The translations under genes were made by a program, and so were the position numbers. From Phycisphaeraceae bacterium (lineage in GTDB: Bacteria; Planctomycetota; Phycisphaerae; Phycisphaerales; UBA1924), in the NCBI GenBank assembly GCA_019636655.1, contig JAHBXB010000002.1, positions 446,537-510,536 on the forward strand: a DNA stretch of 64,000 bases. The letters run 5' to 3'. The notes beneath the pieces are model-generated. The model searched no databases. It saw only the letters and a list, made by a program, of their open reading frames with translations, and was not told where the DNA came from. Positions within the stretch are counted from its first letter, which is position 1, and each line of letters begins with the position of its first letter. This document shows, one piece after another, positions 17,331 to 26,800 of the stretch.

Positions 17331-18143
17331 GTGCGGCTTGTCTTCCTCGGGACCGGAACTTCGTCTGGCGTACCCGCCATCGCGTGCTCGTGCGCGGTGT
17401 GCACGAGCACAGACCCGCGCGACAACCGCCTGCGCGCGGGAGCCGCGATCTGCTTCACGGATGCCACCGGGCAGGACCGCACGATCCTGATCGACGCGAC
17501 GCCGGATCTGCGGCTTCAGGCCCTGCGGGCCGGGCTGCAACGGTGCGACGCGGTGGTGTTCACGCACAATCACGTCGACCACACGTTCGGGGTCGACGAG
17601 CTGCGCCGGTTCAATGTCGTTCAAAAGAGCGCCATCGACATCTACGCCGAACCCCACACCCTGGAGCATCTGCGGCGCGTCTACCGGCACATCTTCGAGC
17701 CCAGGGAGAACATCCAGGACACATTCGTCGCGACGCTGACGCCAAGGACACTCGAGGTCGGCCGGGCCCTGTCGCTCTTCGGCGTGCGATTCGAGCCGCT
17801 GCGGCTGATGCACGGCCAGTTGCCGATCGTGGGTTTCCGGATCGAACAGGAGGGAGCCCCGGACAGCGGCGCATTCCCGCTGGCGTATTGCACGGATGTC
17901 TCGGCGATCCCCGATGAGACCTGGCCGCGGCTGACGGGGCTTCGCACCCTCGTGCTCAACGCGCTCCGCCACCGGCGTCACTCGACGCACTTCTCGGTGC
18001 AGGAGGCGGTGGCCGCCGCGCAGCGCATCGGCGCGGGGCGGACCTACTTCACGCACATCTCCCACGACCTGGCCCACGCGGCGACCAACGCCGAGTTGCC
18101 CGCCGGCCTCGCGCTGGCGTACGACGGCCAGATCATCGAATGA
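17331..18143 (+). CDS. MBL-fold metallohydrolase, PhnP-like
   Basis: This 270-residue metallo-beta-lactamase-fold enzyme starts RLVFLGTGTSSGVPAIACSC and contains the zinc motif THNHVDHTFGVDELRRF (HxHxDH) and a late THISHDL histidine. The N-terminal GTGTSxGVP block and the cysteine pair CSCAVC are typical of the PhnP-like cyclic phosphate phosphodiesterases. It probably cleaves a cyclic nucleotide or ribose phosphate; the substrate is inferred. I start at GTG 17331, which sits at the beginning of the first beta strand; the longer open frame upstream is low-complexity and lacks a ribosome site. Confidence 0.86.
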   Translation: MRLVFLGTGTSSGVPAIACSCAVCTSTDPRDNRLRAGAAICFTDATGQDRTILIDATPDLRLQALRAGLQRCDAVVFTHNHVDHTFGVDELRRFNVVQKSAIDIYAEPHTLEHLRRVYRHIFEPRENIQDTFVATLTPRTLEVGRALSLFGVRFEPLRLMHGQLPIVGFRIEQEGAPDSGAFPLAYCTDVSAIPDETWPRLTGLRTLVLNALRHRRHSTHFSVQEAVAAAQRIGAGRTYFTHISHDLAHAATNAELPAGLALAYDGQIIE

Positions 18144-18150
18144 CCAAGTG

Positions 18151-18175
18151 AAAACCCCCGCCGGCAAGGCGGGGG
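18151..18175 (-). terminator. Rho-independent terminator of the M16 protease gene
   Basis: CCCCCGCC (18155-18162) pairs perfectly with GGCGGGGG (18168-18175) across a 5-nt loop. On the minus strand the stem is followed by TTTT, so it ends transcripts coming from the M16 gene; it may also slow the convergent MBL gene. Confidence 0.75.
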
Positions 18176-18226
18176 CGTAAGGGTCCGGGTTCCGGCCGCA
18201 ATCGCGCCGCGATCACGCGGCCTTGA

Positions 18227-21094
18227 TCACTCGGCCTTGCCGTGCACCGGCTCGGGGGTGGAAGCGGCTTCCGAATCCGCCGCGGCAGAGGAAGGCGAGA
18301 GCGAGATCATGAGCTGCGCCTCGGGCTTGTAGTACTTGCTGAAGACCTGGTGCACCTGGTCCGCGGTCATGGCCTGGAACGCCTCGGGAGCGCTGACAAC
18401 GTCGTTCAGGTTCGCCGAGCGGTAGTCCATCGCGGCGGTCTCGCCGAGCCAGAACTGTGGCTGCTTCATGCTCTCATCGAAGGTGTTGGCGAACTGCTTC
18501 TTGGCCACCACCATCTCCTCCTCGGTCGGCCCGGTCTTGGCGAACTCGTCGAAGACCTCCTTGAGCGCCGCCTCGAGCGCCGGAACCTTCTCCGGCTTGG
18601 TCGGGGCAAACGCGAAGAACAGGCCCAGACCGGGAACAACCCGCGCCGGCTGCGACTGGGCACCGATGCTGTAGACCAGCGCCTGCTCCTCGCGGATTTG
18701 CTTGATCATCCGCGTCGACAGGATCTTCGCGGCCATGTCCATCGCCCTTGCATCCGGGATGTTGTCGGCGTCGGGGCCGAAGAAGCCCCCGAGCACGACG
18801 GCGGCTGGCGTCTTCGTGTCGACCGTACTCGCCTTGACGACAGGGCCCGCCGGGCGGGAGACCTTGCGGAGTTCATCGAGCGTCGAACCGGAGATCCGGG
18901 CACGCGCCGGGAGCGCCGCGACGTAGGCCCTAAGAAGCTCCATCGCCTGGTCCTGGGGCATGTCTCCGACGATGGACACCTCGATCGGCGCGGTCGCGAT
19001 CGTCTTCTTCAGCCACGCCTGCGCAGCCTCTCGCGTCATCGCATTGACCTGCGCCTCGGTCTGGGGCAGGAACCTCGTCTCGCTCGCCGGATAGATGGAT
19101 TCGATCATCAGCGTCCGGAACGCCCCCTGCGGGTCCTTCTTCCGGGCCTCGATCGCCTGCAACTCTGCGGTCCGCCACTGGTCAAACGCCGCGGCCTCGA
19201 TCACTGGGTCGGTCAGCAGCAGGTAGGCGAGTTGCATGCCCGTCTCGAGATCCGACGGCGAGCCCGAGACCGACAGCGTCATCGTGTCGGGGCTGCCGCC
19301 GCCCCCGCCGCGGACACGCACCTTCTTGCCCGTCATCAGGTCGCGGATGTCGGTCGAGGAGAGCGTGCCTGTTGCCGGCCGCGACCACGCGAGCCCCGCC
19401 GCCTCGGCGATGCCGCGATCCTTAGCCGTCTCCTGGATCGCGCCCGCCGCGAGGGTGAAGGTGACCGTGACCTCGTCCTTCTTGAAGTCCATCGACTTCT
19501 GGTGCGCCCGCACCCCGTTGGAGAGCCAGCCGGACCACACGCCGGACGCCTCGTGCACGCCCTGCTCGGTGATCTGGCCGGGTGTGGGCTTGGTCGTCAT
19601 GAGCGCGGCGGCCCGCTCGGACTCGGCCTCCTTCTCGGGGGTGGCGCTGATCGCCGCCTTGCCAAGAGCGACGAGCGCCTCCTTCGTGGGCGTCTCCGCG
19701 GAGGAAGGCAGGTTGAGCATGAACATCGCCGAGGTCATGTCGAAGTCCGCCGCGAACTTCTTCGAGACCTCCTCAGCGGTGATCGTGGGGAGCAACTGGT
19801 TGACCAGGTCGAGGGTCTGCTGGGCGGACATCACGGGCTCGCCGTCGGCGATCGAGCGGTTGAGCATGTTCAGGATCACCCTCGCATCAAGCGTCGGCTC
19901 CCGCTTCACGAACTGCTCGGTGGACGACCTGATCTGGACCTTGACATCGTCGATCTCGCGCGCTGTGAACCCGTGGAGGCGGGCCCGCTGCAGCTCGGCG
20001 CCCAGCTCCTCGAGCATCGCTTTCCAGTTCTCCGGCTTGCCGTCCGCGCTGGCGTTCACGTACGTCGCCGTGCGGAAGAGCGAATCCAGCCCGACGGAGG
20101 CGTCCAGGAACGCCATGCCGCCCTTGCTGATCTTCGCATCGATGCGGCGGTTGAACGCCGTCACCCCCAGCCGCTCGACCATCTCCCGGCGCGCCAGCTC
20201 AACCGTCGTGGTCGGCGGAAGAACCGGCTCCAGGCGCATGATCGACACACTCGCGTCGGTCAGGTCCGGGTCCGTGGCGATGATCGCGTGGAAACCGCTC
20301 GTCGGCGAGACCTTCGGGTCCTGGTCCGCGGGCCGCGGGGCCTTGGGACCATCGGCGAACGCCGATTTGATCTGCGCGACGACCACCGCCGGATCCGCGT
20401 CCGCGACCACCATCACCGTCATGTTCGACGGCGTGTAGAACTTCGTGTAGTAGTCGACAAAGTCCTGCCGCTGCACCCCGAGGATGGTCTTCTCGGTGCC
20501 GATCGGGAGCCGGTCCCCGACGATCGAGCCCGGGGCGATGTTGCTGAGCATGTACTCCTGGATGCGCTGGCCGGCGCTGGAGCGTGCCCGCTTCTCCTCC
20601 AGGATCACCTGACGCTCCTTCTCGATCTCCTCCGGCACGAGGTCCAGCCGCATCGCGACATCGGACATGAACAGCAGCGCCTTGGCGATGTGCTCGGGCT
20701 GCGCATCGGGGAGCGCGAGCTGATAGGTCGTCTGGTCAAACGAGGTGAACGCGTTCTGGTGGCGGCCGAACGTCAAGCCAAGGCTCTCGAAGAACGGCAC
20801 GACGCTCCCCGGCGGAAAGTTCTTCGAGCCGTTGAAGGCCATGTGCTCCAGGTAGTGGGCGATACCGCGCTGGATATCCGTCTCGTTCAGCGACCCCGAA
20901 TCCACGTGCAGCCAGACCGACGCCCGGCCCGGCGGGTTGTCGTGCTTGATCACGATGTAGCTCAGGCCGTTGTCCAGCGTTCCCGTCACCAGACGCGGAT
21001 CGGTTGGCAGGGGTTGCCCCGCGGCGGTCGCCGCCAAGGCCAGACTCACAAGACACGCCAAGATCGTGGCCGATGCGGCCTGCAAACGCGTCAT
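18227..21094 (-). CDS. M16 family zinc metalloprotease (pitrilysin-like), exported
   Basis: This 955-residue protein has a signal peptide (ILACLVSLALAATAAGQ), then a full M16 tandem. The N-terminal domain carries the inverted zinc motif HYLEH (His80, Glu83, His84), with the third ligand near Glu160 in EEIEKERQVILEE. The second half (about 490-900) is a non-catalytic M16 repeat that begins ASGVWSGWLSNGVRAHQ and contains R/Y-type closing motifs. It would degrade peptides in the periplasm, like PqqL-type proteases. ATG 21092-21094 is the start of the signal peptide. A run of nine G (minus strand) lies 18-27 nt upstream of it. It is divergent from atpG. Confidence 0.92.
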   Translation of the reverse strand: MTRLQAASATILACLVSLALAATAAGQPLPTDPRLVTGTLDNGLSYIVIKHDNPPGRASVWLHVDSGSLNETDIQRGIAHYLEHMAFNGSKNFPPGSVVPFFESLGLTFGRHQNAFTSFDQTTYQLALPDAQPEHIAKALLFMSDVAMRLDLVPEEIEKERQVILEEKRARSSAGQRIQEYMLSNIAPGSIVGDRLPIGTEKTILGVQRQDFVDYYTKFYTPSNMTVMVVADADPAVVVAQIKSAFADGPKAPRPADQDPKVSPTSGFHAIIATDPDLTDASVSIMRLEPVLPPTTTVELARREMVERLGVTAFNRRIDAKISKGGMAFLDASVGLDSLFRTATYVNASADGKPENWKAMLEELGAELQRARLHGFTAREIDDVKVQIRSSTEQFVKREPTLDARVILNMLNRSIADGEPVMSAQQTLDLVNQLLPTITAEEVSKKFAADFDMTSAMFMLNLPSSAETPTKEALVALGKAAISATPEKEAESERAAALMTTKPTPGQITEQGVHEASGVWSGWLSNGVRAHQKSMDFKKDEVTVTFTLAAGAIQETAKDRGIAEAAGLAWSRPATGTLSSTDIRDLMTGKKVRVRGGGGGSPDTMTLSVSGSPSDLETGMQLAYLLLTDPVIEAAAFDQWRTAELQAIEARKKDPQGAFRTLMIESIYPASETRFLPQTEAQVNAMTREAAQAWLKKTIATAPIEVSIVGDMPQDQAMELLRAYVAALPARARISGSTLDELRKVSRPAGPVVKASTVDTKTPAAVVLGGFFGPDADNIPDARAMDMAAKILSTRMIKQIREEQALVYSIGAQSQPARVVPGLGLFFAFAPTKPEKVPALEAALKEVFDEFAKTGPTEEEMVVAKKQFANTFDESMKQPQFWLGETAAMDYRSANLNDVVSAPEAFQAMTADQVHQVFSKYYKPEAQLMISLSPSSAAADSEAASTPEPVHGKAE

Positions 21095-21112
21095 ACAGGG
21101 CTCCGTACGGGT

Positions 21113-21121
21113 CCCCCCCCC
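21113..21121 (-). repeat. Nine-base poly-G tract in the M16 protease leader
   Basis: Nine consecutive C on the plus strand (G on the coding strand) lie 18-27 nt before the start codon of the M16 gene. Such tracts can slip during replication and alter leader spacing. Confidence 0.6.
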
Positions 21122-21285
21122 ACCTCGCCTTTGGAATCCCCCCGAAATCCCGGACACTGGTATACCGGGCCGGGTTCGCGCAGTTTAGGCCGTCGGAGCG
21201 TGCTCCCACGGATGCCGCGGACGGCTCAATCCCGACCGTCAACGGCTTTGCCGCCCCGCCCGACCCCTCCCTACACTCCCGCCCC

Positions 21286-22164
21286 ATGGGCAAGACACGC
21301 GAGATCAAGAAGCGCATCAAGGCGGTCGGCAACATCCGTCGCATCACCAAGACGATGCAGATGATCGCCACGAGCAAGTTCGCCAGGGCCCAGCAGCGGG
21401 CCGTGGCGACCAAGCCCTACACCGAGGGCGTCTTCGATCTGGTCCGCGAACTTGCCGCGACCGCCGGCAACATCTCCCACCCGCTCCTGACCGGCCTGGG
21501 TTCGCAGAGCGAGGGGAAGCCTGAGCTGACGCTGATCATTACCTCCGATCGCGGGCTGTGCGGGCCGTACAACGGCTCCATCCTGCGCACCGCGATGGCC
21601 CATCTCCGCGAGACCCCCAAGGCCAAGTCGGGTGTCATCGAGCTCGTCGGCAAGAAGGGCGTCAACTTCCTGCGGTTCAACAGCATCCCGGTCGCCACGA
21701 CACACACCATCGGCGACAAGCCCACCTTCGAGGTCGTCGAGCGACTCGCCCAGGCGTTCATGGACCGCTTCCTCGCGGGAGAAGTCTCCGCCGTCCGCGT
21801 GGTCTACATGCGGTACATCAGCGCCGGACGCCAGCGCCCCGAGGTCATCCAGCTCCTGCCGCTGCGACCGCCGGCGCACAAGGGAGATGCCCCCAAGAGC
21901 GTCGGTCTCGACTACGAGTTCAGCCCCCCCGCCGATGAACTCCTGAGCGACCTGATTCCCGCCGCGGTCAAGGCCACGCTCTTCCAGGCGTTCAACGATG
22001 CCATCGTGAGCGAGCACGTCGCCCGCATGGTCGCGATGAAGGCGGCCACCGACAACGCCGGCAAGATGGGCAAGCGGCTCACGCGCGCCTACAACCGCGC
22101 CCGCCAGGCTCAGATCACCACCGAGCTCACCGAGATCATCTCGGGCGCCGCGGCTCTCGAATAG
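21286..22164 (+). CDS. atpG: ATP synthase F1 gamma subunit
   Basis: This 292-residue protein is the central shaft of F1-ATP synthase. The N-terminal helix reads KTREIKKRIKAVGNIRRITKTMQMIATSKFARAQ, the Rossmann-like middle contains ITSDRGLCGPYN, and the C-terminal helix is ARMVAMKAATDNAGKMGKRL...AYNRARQAQITTELTEIISGAAAL. Length and motifs are normal. No other ATP synthase subunit gene flanks it: M16 protease genes lie on both sides on the opposite strand. ATG 21286 is at the start of the conserved helix; the open frame upstream has no coding character. It stops 7 bp from the next convergent gene. Confidence 0.95.
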   Translation: MGKTREIKKRIKAVGNIRRITKTMQMIATSKFARAQQRAVATKPYTEGVFDLVRELAATAGNISHPLLTGLGSQSEGKPELTLIITSDRGLCGPYNGSILRTAMAHLRETPKAKSGVIELVGKKGVNFLRFNSIPVATTHTIGDKPTFEVVERLAQAFMDRFLAGEVSAVRVVYMRYISAGRQRPEVIQLLPLRPPAHKGDAPKSVGLDYEFSPPADELLSDLIPAAVKATLFQAFNDAIVSEHVARMVAMKAATDNAGKMGKRLTRAYNRARQAQITTELTEIISGAAALE

Positions 22165-22171
22165 CCCGCGG

Positions 22172-23758
22172 TCACCTCGCCTTGGACGGCGCCGGCTCCG
22201 CGGCGAACACCGCCCGGATGCGGTTCGCGTCCACCGAGACGTACCGGCGCACCACCTCGTGGATATCCCGGGGCGTAAACCCCGCGATCATCGACTCGGC
22301 CTGCGCCAGGTCATCCGGCTCGTAGCCCGCATAGGTCGACGACGCCAGCACCTGTGCCCAGTACGACGGCGACGAAACCGTCGCGCCCACGCGCGGCAGG
22401 ATCAGGGCCCGCGCCGCGTCGAGTTCCTCTTGGGTCGGGGCCTCCGCCGCGAGGGCCGCGATCGCGTCGTCGATCACCCTGATGACTCCCGGCGCCCGGC
22501 CCGGCTCGCAACGCGTGCTGATCACCATCATCCCGATCCCAGGGGCACGGAGGCCACCGGGGATGTTCCAGGTCAGGATCCCGTCCTGAGCCCCCACCGC
22601 CTCGAGCTTGCCTTCGAGCCGCGACCGAAGGATGGCCGACGCCACCACAAATGCCCGCTGCTCCCGCAGGTTCGGCCGGTCCGGCCCCAGGAACCCGCCA
22701 ACAACGCGGCAGGCCCCCCCGGTCCCATCATCAGGATCTGTCGCCGTCAGCGCCGCCGCTGGCCGCGGGATCAGCCGCAGCGAGGCGTACGTCTCGGCGC
22801 CGATCCTCGGCCGATCGGCCAGCGAACCGACGGTCCCCGCGGCGACCCGCAGGACATCCTCCAGCTCCACATCGCCGACGATGGCCATCTCCACCGGAGC
22901 CGCTTCGTCCGCTCGAGGCTTGAGGATCGAATCGAGGAACATCTGGGCCTGATTAAGCGTGTACGAGGAACACGGACTGTTCTCGGCAGGGAGCCGGAAC
23001 CGCCCATCACCCGGCGGCATGAACAACCCGGTCAGCCGGTCCGAGACCGCGGAGTACGGCTCGGCCCGGAGCGTGCGGACCAGGTCGGTGGATCGCGCCT
23101 TCTGCTGACTGAGCGACTCGGGCTCGATGCGCGGCCGGTCAATCAGCGCCGCCGCGAGCCGCAGCGCGGCCTCCAACTGGCCCCGCCGAAGCGCCGGGGT
23201 GTCCCGCTCGGTCTCGGGCACGAGGGCTTCGATCGTGAGCATCAGGCAGTCGGTCATCGCCATCGACTCCACCACCAGGCCGTTGGTCTCGATGATGCCT
23301 CCCAGTTTCGACGAGTCCAGGTCGCGCGTCGCCGGAGTTGCCCACGCGGCGATCGCGCACAGCGAGAGGTCCCGCGTCGCGGGGGTCTCGAGGATGTCCC
23401 CGCCCGGCACCAGCACGCTCACGCACACCCATCCTGGACCGTCGCGATACCCCGTGTGCACCCGCGAGGGCGCTCCCGCTCCTCCCCACCGGGCCTCTTT
23501 CGCTGTCCCCGGAGCTGGTGGGGGCGTCAGTTTTCGGTGATGGACCCGGACTCCGTTGCTGAGCCACACTGAGAGCACACCGCTCCGGCGATGGGCGAAC
23601 ATCTCTACCACGCGGCCGGGTGGTCCCGGCATCTCAATCGATGCTCCGGGCTCGGCTGTTGACGTGGTCACCCCGGCGCGCTCGGGCGGCGCCGCACCCG
23701 CGCTGAGCGCGAGACACAGGATGGCACACGACAGGAACAGCAATCGGAGTTGCGTCAT
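22172..23758 (-). CDS. M16-like protein, single half without zinc motif
   Basis: This 528-residue exported protein (signal LRLLFLSCAILCLALSAGA) is homologous to the second half of the M16 protease encoded 1 kb away. Both share WLSNGVR-H, an ETP/AxxRxL segment followed by a PAT...SS block, and GGFLGPD...AR. No HxxEH is present, so it is probably a non-catalytic partner, as in two-subunit M16B proteases. The region just after the N-terminus holds a Pro/Gly/Arg-rich insert (PPPAPGTAKEARWGGAGAP), and TPATRDL occurs twice 14 residues apart. ATG 23756-23758 starts the signal peptide. Confidence 0.8.
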   Translation of the reverse strand: MTQLRLLFLSCAILCLALSAGAAPPERAGVTTSTAEPGASIEMPGPPGRVVEMFAHRRSGVLSVWLSNGVRVHHRKLTPPPAPGTAKEARWGGAGAPSRVHTGYRDGPGWVCVSVLVPGGDILETPATRDLSLCAIAAWATPATRDLDSSKLGGIIETNGLVVESMAMTDCLMLTIEALVPETERDTPALRRGQLEAALRLAAALIDRPRIEPESLSQQKARSTDLVRTLRAEPYSAVSDRLTGLFMPPGDGRFRLPAENSPCSSYTLNQAQMFLDSILKPRADEAAPVEMAIVGDVELEDVLRVAAGTVGSLADRPRIGAETYASLRLIPRPAAALTATDPDDGTGGACRVVGGFLGPDRPNLREQRAFVVASAILRSRLEGKLEAVGAQDGILTWNIPGGLRAPGIGMMVISTRCEPGRAPGVIRVIDDAIAALAAEAPTQEELDAARALILPRVGATVSSPSYWAQVLASSTYAGYEPDDLAQAESMIAGFTPRDIHEVVRRYVSVDANRIRAVFAAEPAPSKAR

Positions 23759-23875
23759 TCGCAGCGGAGCGTAGCGGCGTGGGACCGCGGAACGTTCGCC
23801 GAACTCCTGAAATCGAGCCCTGCGACGCCCACTCTCGTGGAACCGCCGACAGCCCATCAAGTTGCAGCCCCGACG

Positions 23876-26800
23876 CTATCGGCCCGCCTCATCCGTCGAC
23901 AGCGGGAATACACGGCACACGCCGTCGCAACTGCGCCTGGGTTCAAAGCGGCCCGCGAGCATGCCGTCGATCGCCCTGTCGACCGACTCCCGCACCGCGT
24001 CGAGGTCCAGGTCCGCGATCGCGATCGAGCCCCGTTCGCCCGTCTGCAGAAGCCAGTACTCCGCGCGACCGGCGCCTCCAAAGTCCGGGAAGAGCACCGG
24101 CAGGGCCATCGCGTACAGCCCCAACTGAAGGTCATCGGCCTCCGGCTCGCGCCTGGCCCTCGCCGCCGCCCCGGTCTTGTAATCGATGAGAACCAGCCCG
24201 CCATCCGCCTCCTGATCGATCCGGTCGATCCGCATCCCGATCGAGTGCAAGTGACCGGCTCGCTCGTACATCACCACGACACGCCTCTCGATCTCCAGAA
24301 TGTGCACCCCGGGCGTGTGCAGCCGCTCATGCGTCAACCGGAGTTGCGCCAGCACCTGATCCTCCTGCGACGGATCGATGGTGCGCGAGGCCGGCCAGTG
24401 GTTCCGGAACGCCATCCGCCCCAGTTCGAGGAGATGATCGACGGTCGGCGCCGGTTCACCCGCGGCGTCCGCCTCGCGGAACCGGCGGTAAAAGCCCTCC
24501 AGCGCCTCGTGCGCGGCCTGCCCGATCACCGATTGCGGACCGCCCTCGTCATCCAGTTGCAGCACGTGCTTCAGGTAGAAGCACCGCGGGCACCGGTCGT
24601 AGTCGCTGATCTTCGCAAACGACAGCGCGAGCGGCGGCCGCATCGACATGGGTGCCGTTTCGGGCGTCCCCCCGCCGAGTTGCTGGGCCAGCGCCCGCGC
24701 AAACTCCCCCGCGCCCAACTGGTCAGCAAGCGCCGTGGCGGGAACCTCGCCGTGCCGTGCCAGACGCGACGAGACCGCCAGGCGGGCCAGGGCCGAGCGC
24801 ACCTCTCCCTCGATGCGGCCAAGCGATTCGGCGTCGACCCCGTCCATCTCCGCCTCGCTGATCAGCCCCGCGAGCCGGGCTCGGATCGCACGCACGTGCC
24901 GGGCGCCCAGGCGCACAGCGGTCGGCAGCCGCGATGCGGCGAGGTCGAACATGTCGGGAGTCGTCCCCGCCCCGGCGAGGATCTCTTTGGAGTCCGTGAA
25001 GTTCACAAGCGCCGACCCGTCCTCCTGGCGGGCCGCGGTCTCGCCGAGTTCGATGAAGTAATCCGCCGTGCTCCCCGGTGACTTCTTGAACTTGGCAAGC
25101 AGCACGAGCTGTCGATGAGCCCGGGTGCACGCGACAAAGAACAGCCTCCGCTCCTCGTCTGCGTGGGCCGATGGGTCGCCGGACTCGCCTCGCCCGATCA
25201 CTCTCTCCCACGGCGCCACCAGATCGAGCGGGATCAGCGGCGGCTCGGCGGCCCTGTTCTTCGCCGGATACCCGCCCGGTCGCACCCTGGGCAGGAACAC
25301 GACCTCAAACTCCAGCCCTTTGGCCTTGTGCGCCGTGAGCAGGCTGACAGCGTCCGACGCCGACTCGTCGTCGTCGCTGTCGCGGTCGATCAGGTCCGCC
25401 GCGTTCGGAGCCAACTCCCGCCGATCCCCGTCCGACAGGTCATTCCAGTACTCGTAGAACTCGGCGATGCCCCGGGGCTCCTCCAGCCGCTCTTCCCGGC
25501 TCCGCACGAACACGAGCATCGCAACCAGGAACTTCACGCGCCGGAAGTGCTCCCGCTTCGCCCGGTCCGAGCGGTCCTCCGGCGGACGGGCAAGCGCCGC
25601 GCGGTTGATGATCTCCAGCACCATCCGTCCGGCGGATTCGGTCGCGGCGAGTTTCGCGAGTTCGGCGTGAACCGCTCGGAGGCGGCCCACCGCCTCGTTC
25701 TGCGGCGCCACCTCGGCGAGATAATCGAGCATCGTCGCGTCAAAGCCCGCGAATGCAGCGCTGTTCTTGAAGGCGCTCGCCCACCGCCCGACCATATCCG
25801 CCGGCACCGAGAAGGGCGGGCGCATCAGCAGCCGCTGCACCTGGTGGCGGCTGGTGGGCACGGCCAACAACTCGATCCACGCGAGCAGGTCGCTCACCGC
25901 CGGGTCGTTGCCGGGATCCCCCTCCGACACCACGCGGAACGGAATCCCGGCCACCTGCATCTCCGACGCGATCACGTCCAGATGGACCTTGTTCCGAGCG
26001 ATCACCGCGAAGTCCCGCCACGCCCGCGCGGGATCGGCCTCCATCTCCCCGCGGATCATCGAGGCCACCACGGCGCCGTTCTCCTCGTCATCCGCAACGA
26101 CAATCCCCCTGACCGAACCGGGCACATCCCGCATCGCGCTGTCCCGCGCCGGCACGACCCTCTTGTCGGGATCGAAGCGGGACTCGGCGCGCGACATCAC
26201 GTCGTTCGCCACGTCAAGGATCGCCCGTCCCGAGCGGTAGTTCCCCGTCAGCGGGAGCCTCGCGTGATCCGGGTACAGCGCCGCGAAGTCCGCGAACGCC
26301 CGGTCCGATGCCCCCCGAAACCCGTAGATCGCCTGGTCGTCGTCCCCGACAACGCACACGTCCCTCGCCGGGCCGCCCGCCCCGGTCGGCGGGCTCAGCA
26401 GCCGGAGCAACTCGATCTGCGCCGGGTTCATGTCCTGGAACTCGTCCACCACGATGTGCCGGAACTCCTGCCTGATCACCGCGGCGATGCCCGCGTGATC
26501 CCTGAGCAGACGGATCGGCAGCGCGATCAGGTGCTCGAACGTCAGGAAGCGGCGCCGCAGGCACTCCTGCTCAACCAACTCGAACAACCTCGCATGCTGC
26601 CCGAAGTGCGCCGCCCGAGTGCGCTCGGCCAGAGCCGCCTCGCCGGATCCCCCCGACCGCTCCGCCGCGTCGATCCACCGCGTGGCGTACGCAAGGCAGT
26701 CCTTCGGCGTCAACGCGCGGTTGTGCGCCGCCGTAATGAACGCCTCCGCCTGCCCCACCAGCGCCCGCCGCCCCTCCGACGCCCGGTCGCGGAACAGATC

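Noticed and set aside
18242-21364. Plus-strand open frame of 1040 codons opposite the M16 protease
   Set aside because: It is a shadow of the protease gene: Arg/His/Leu/Gly-rich with no motif, whereas the minus strand has a signal peptide and HxxEH.
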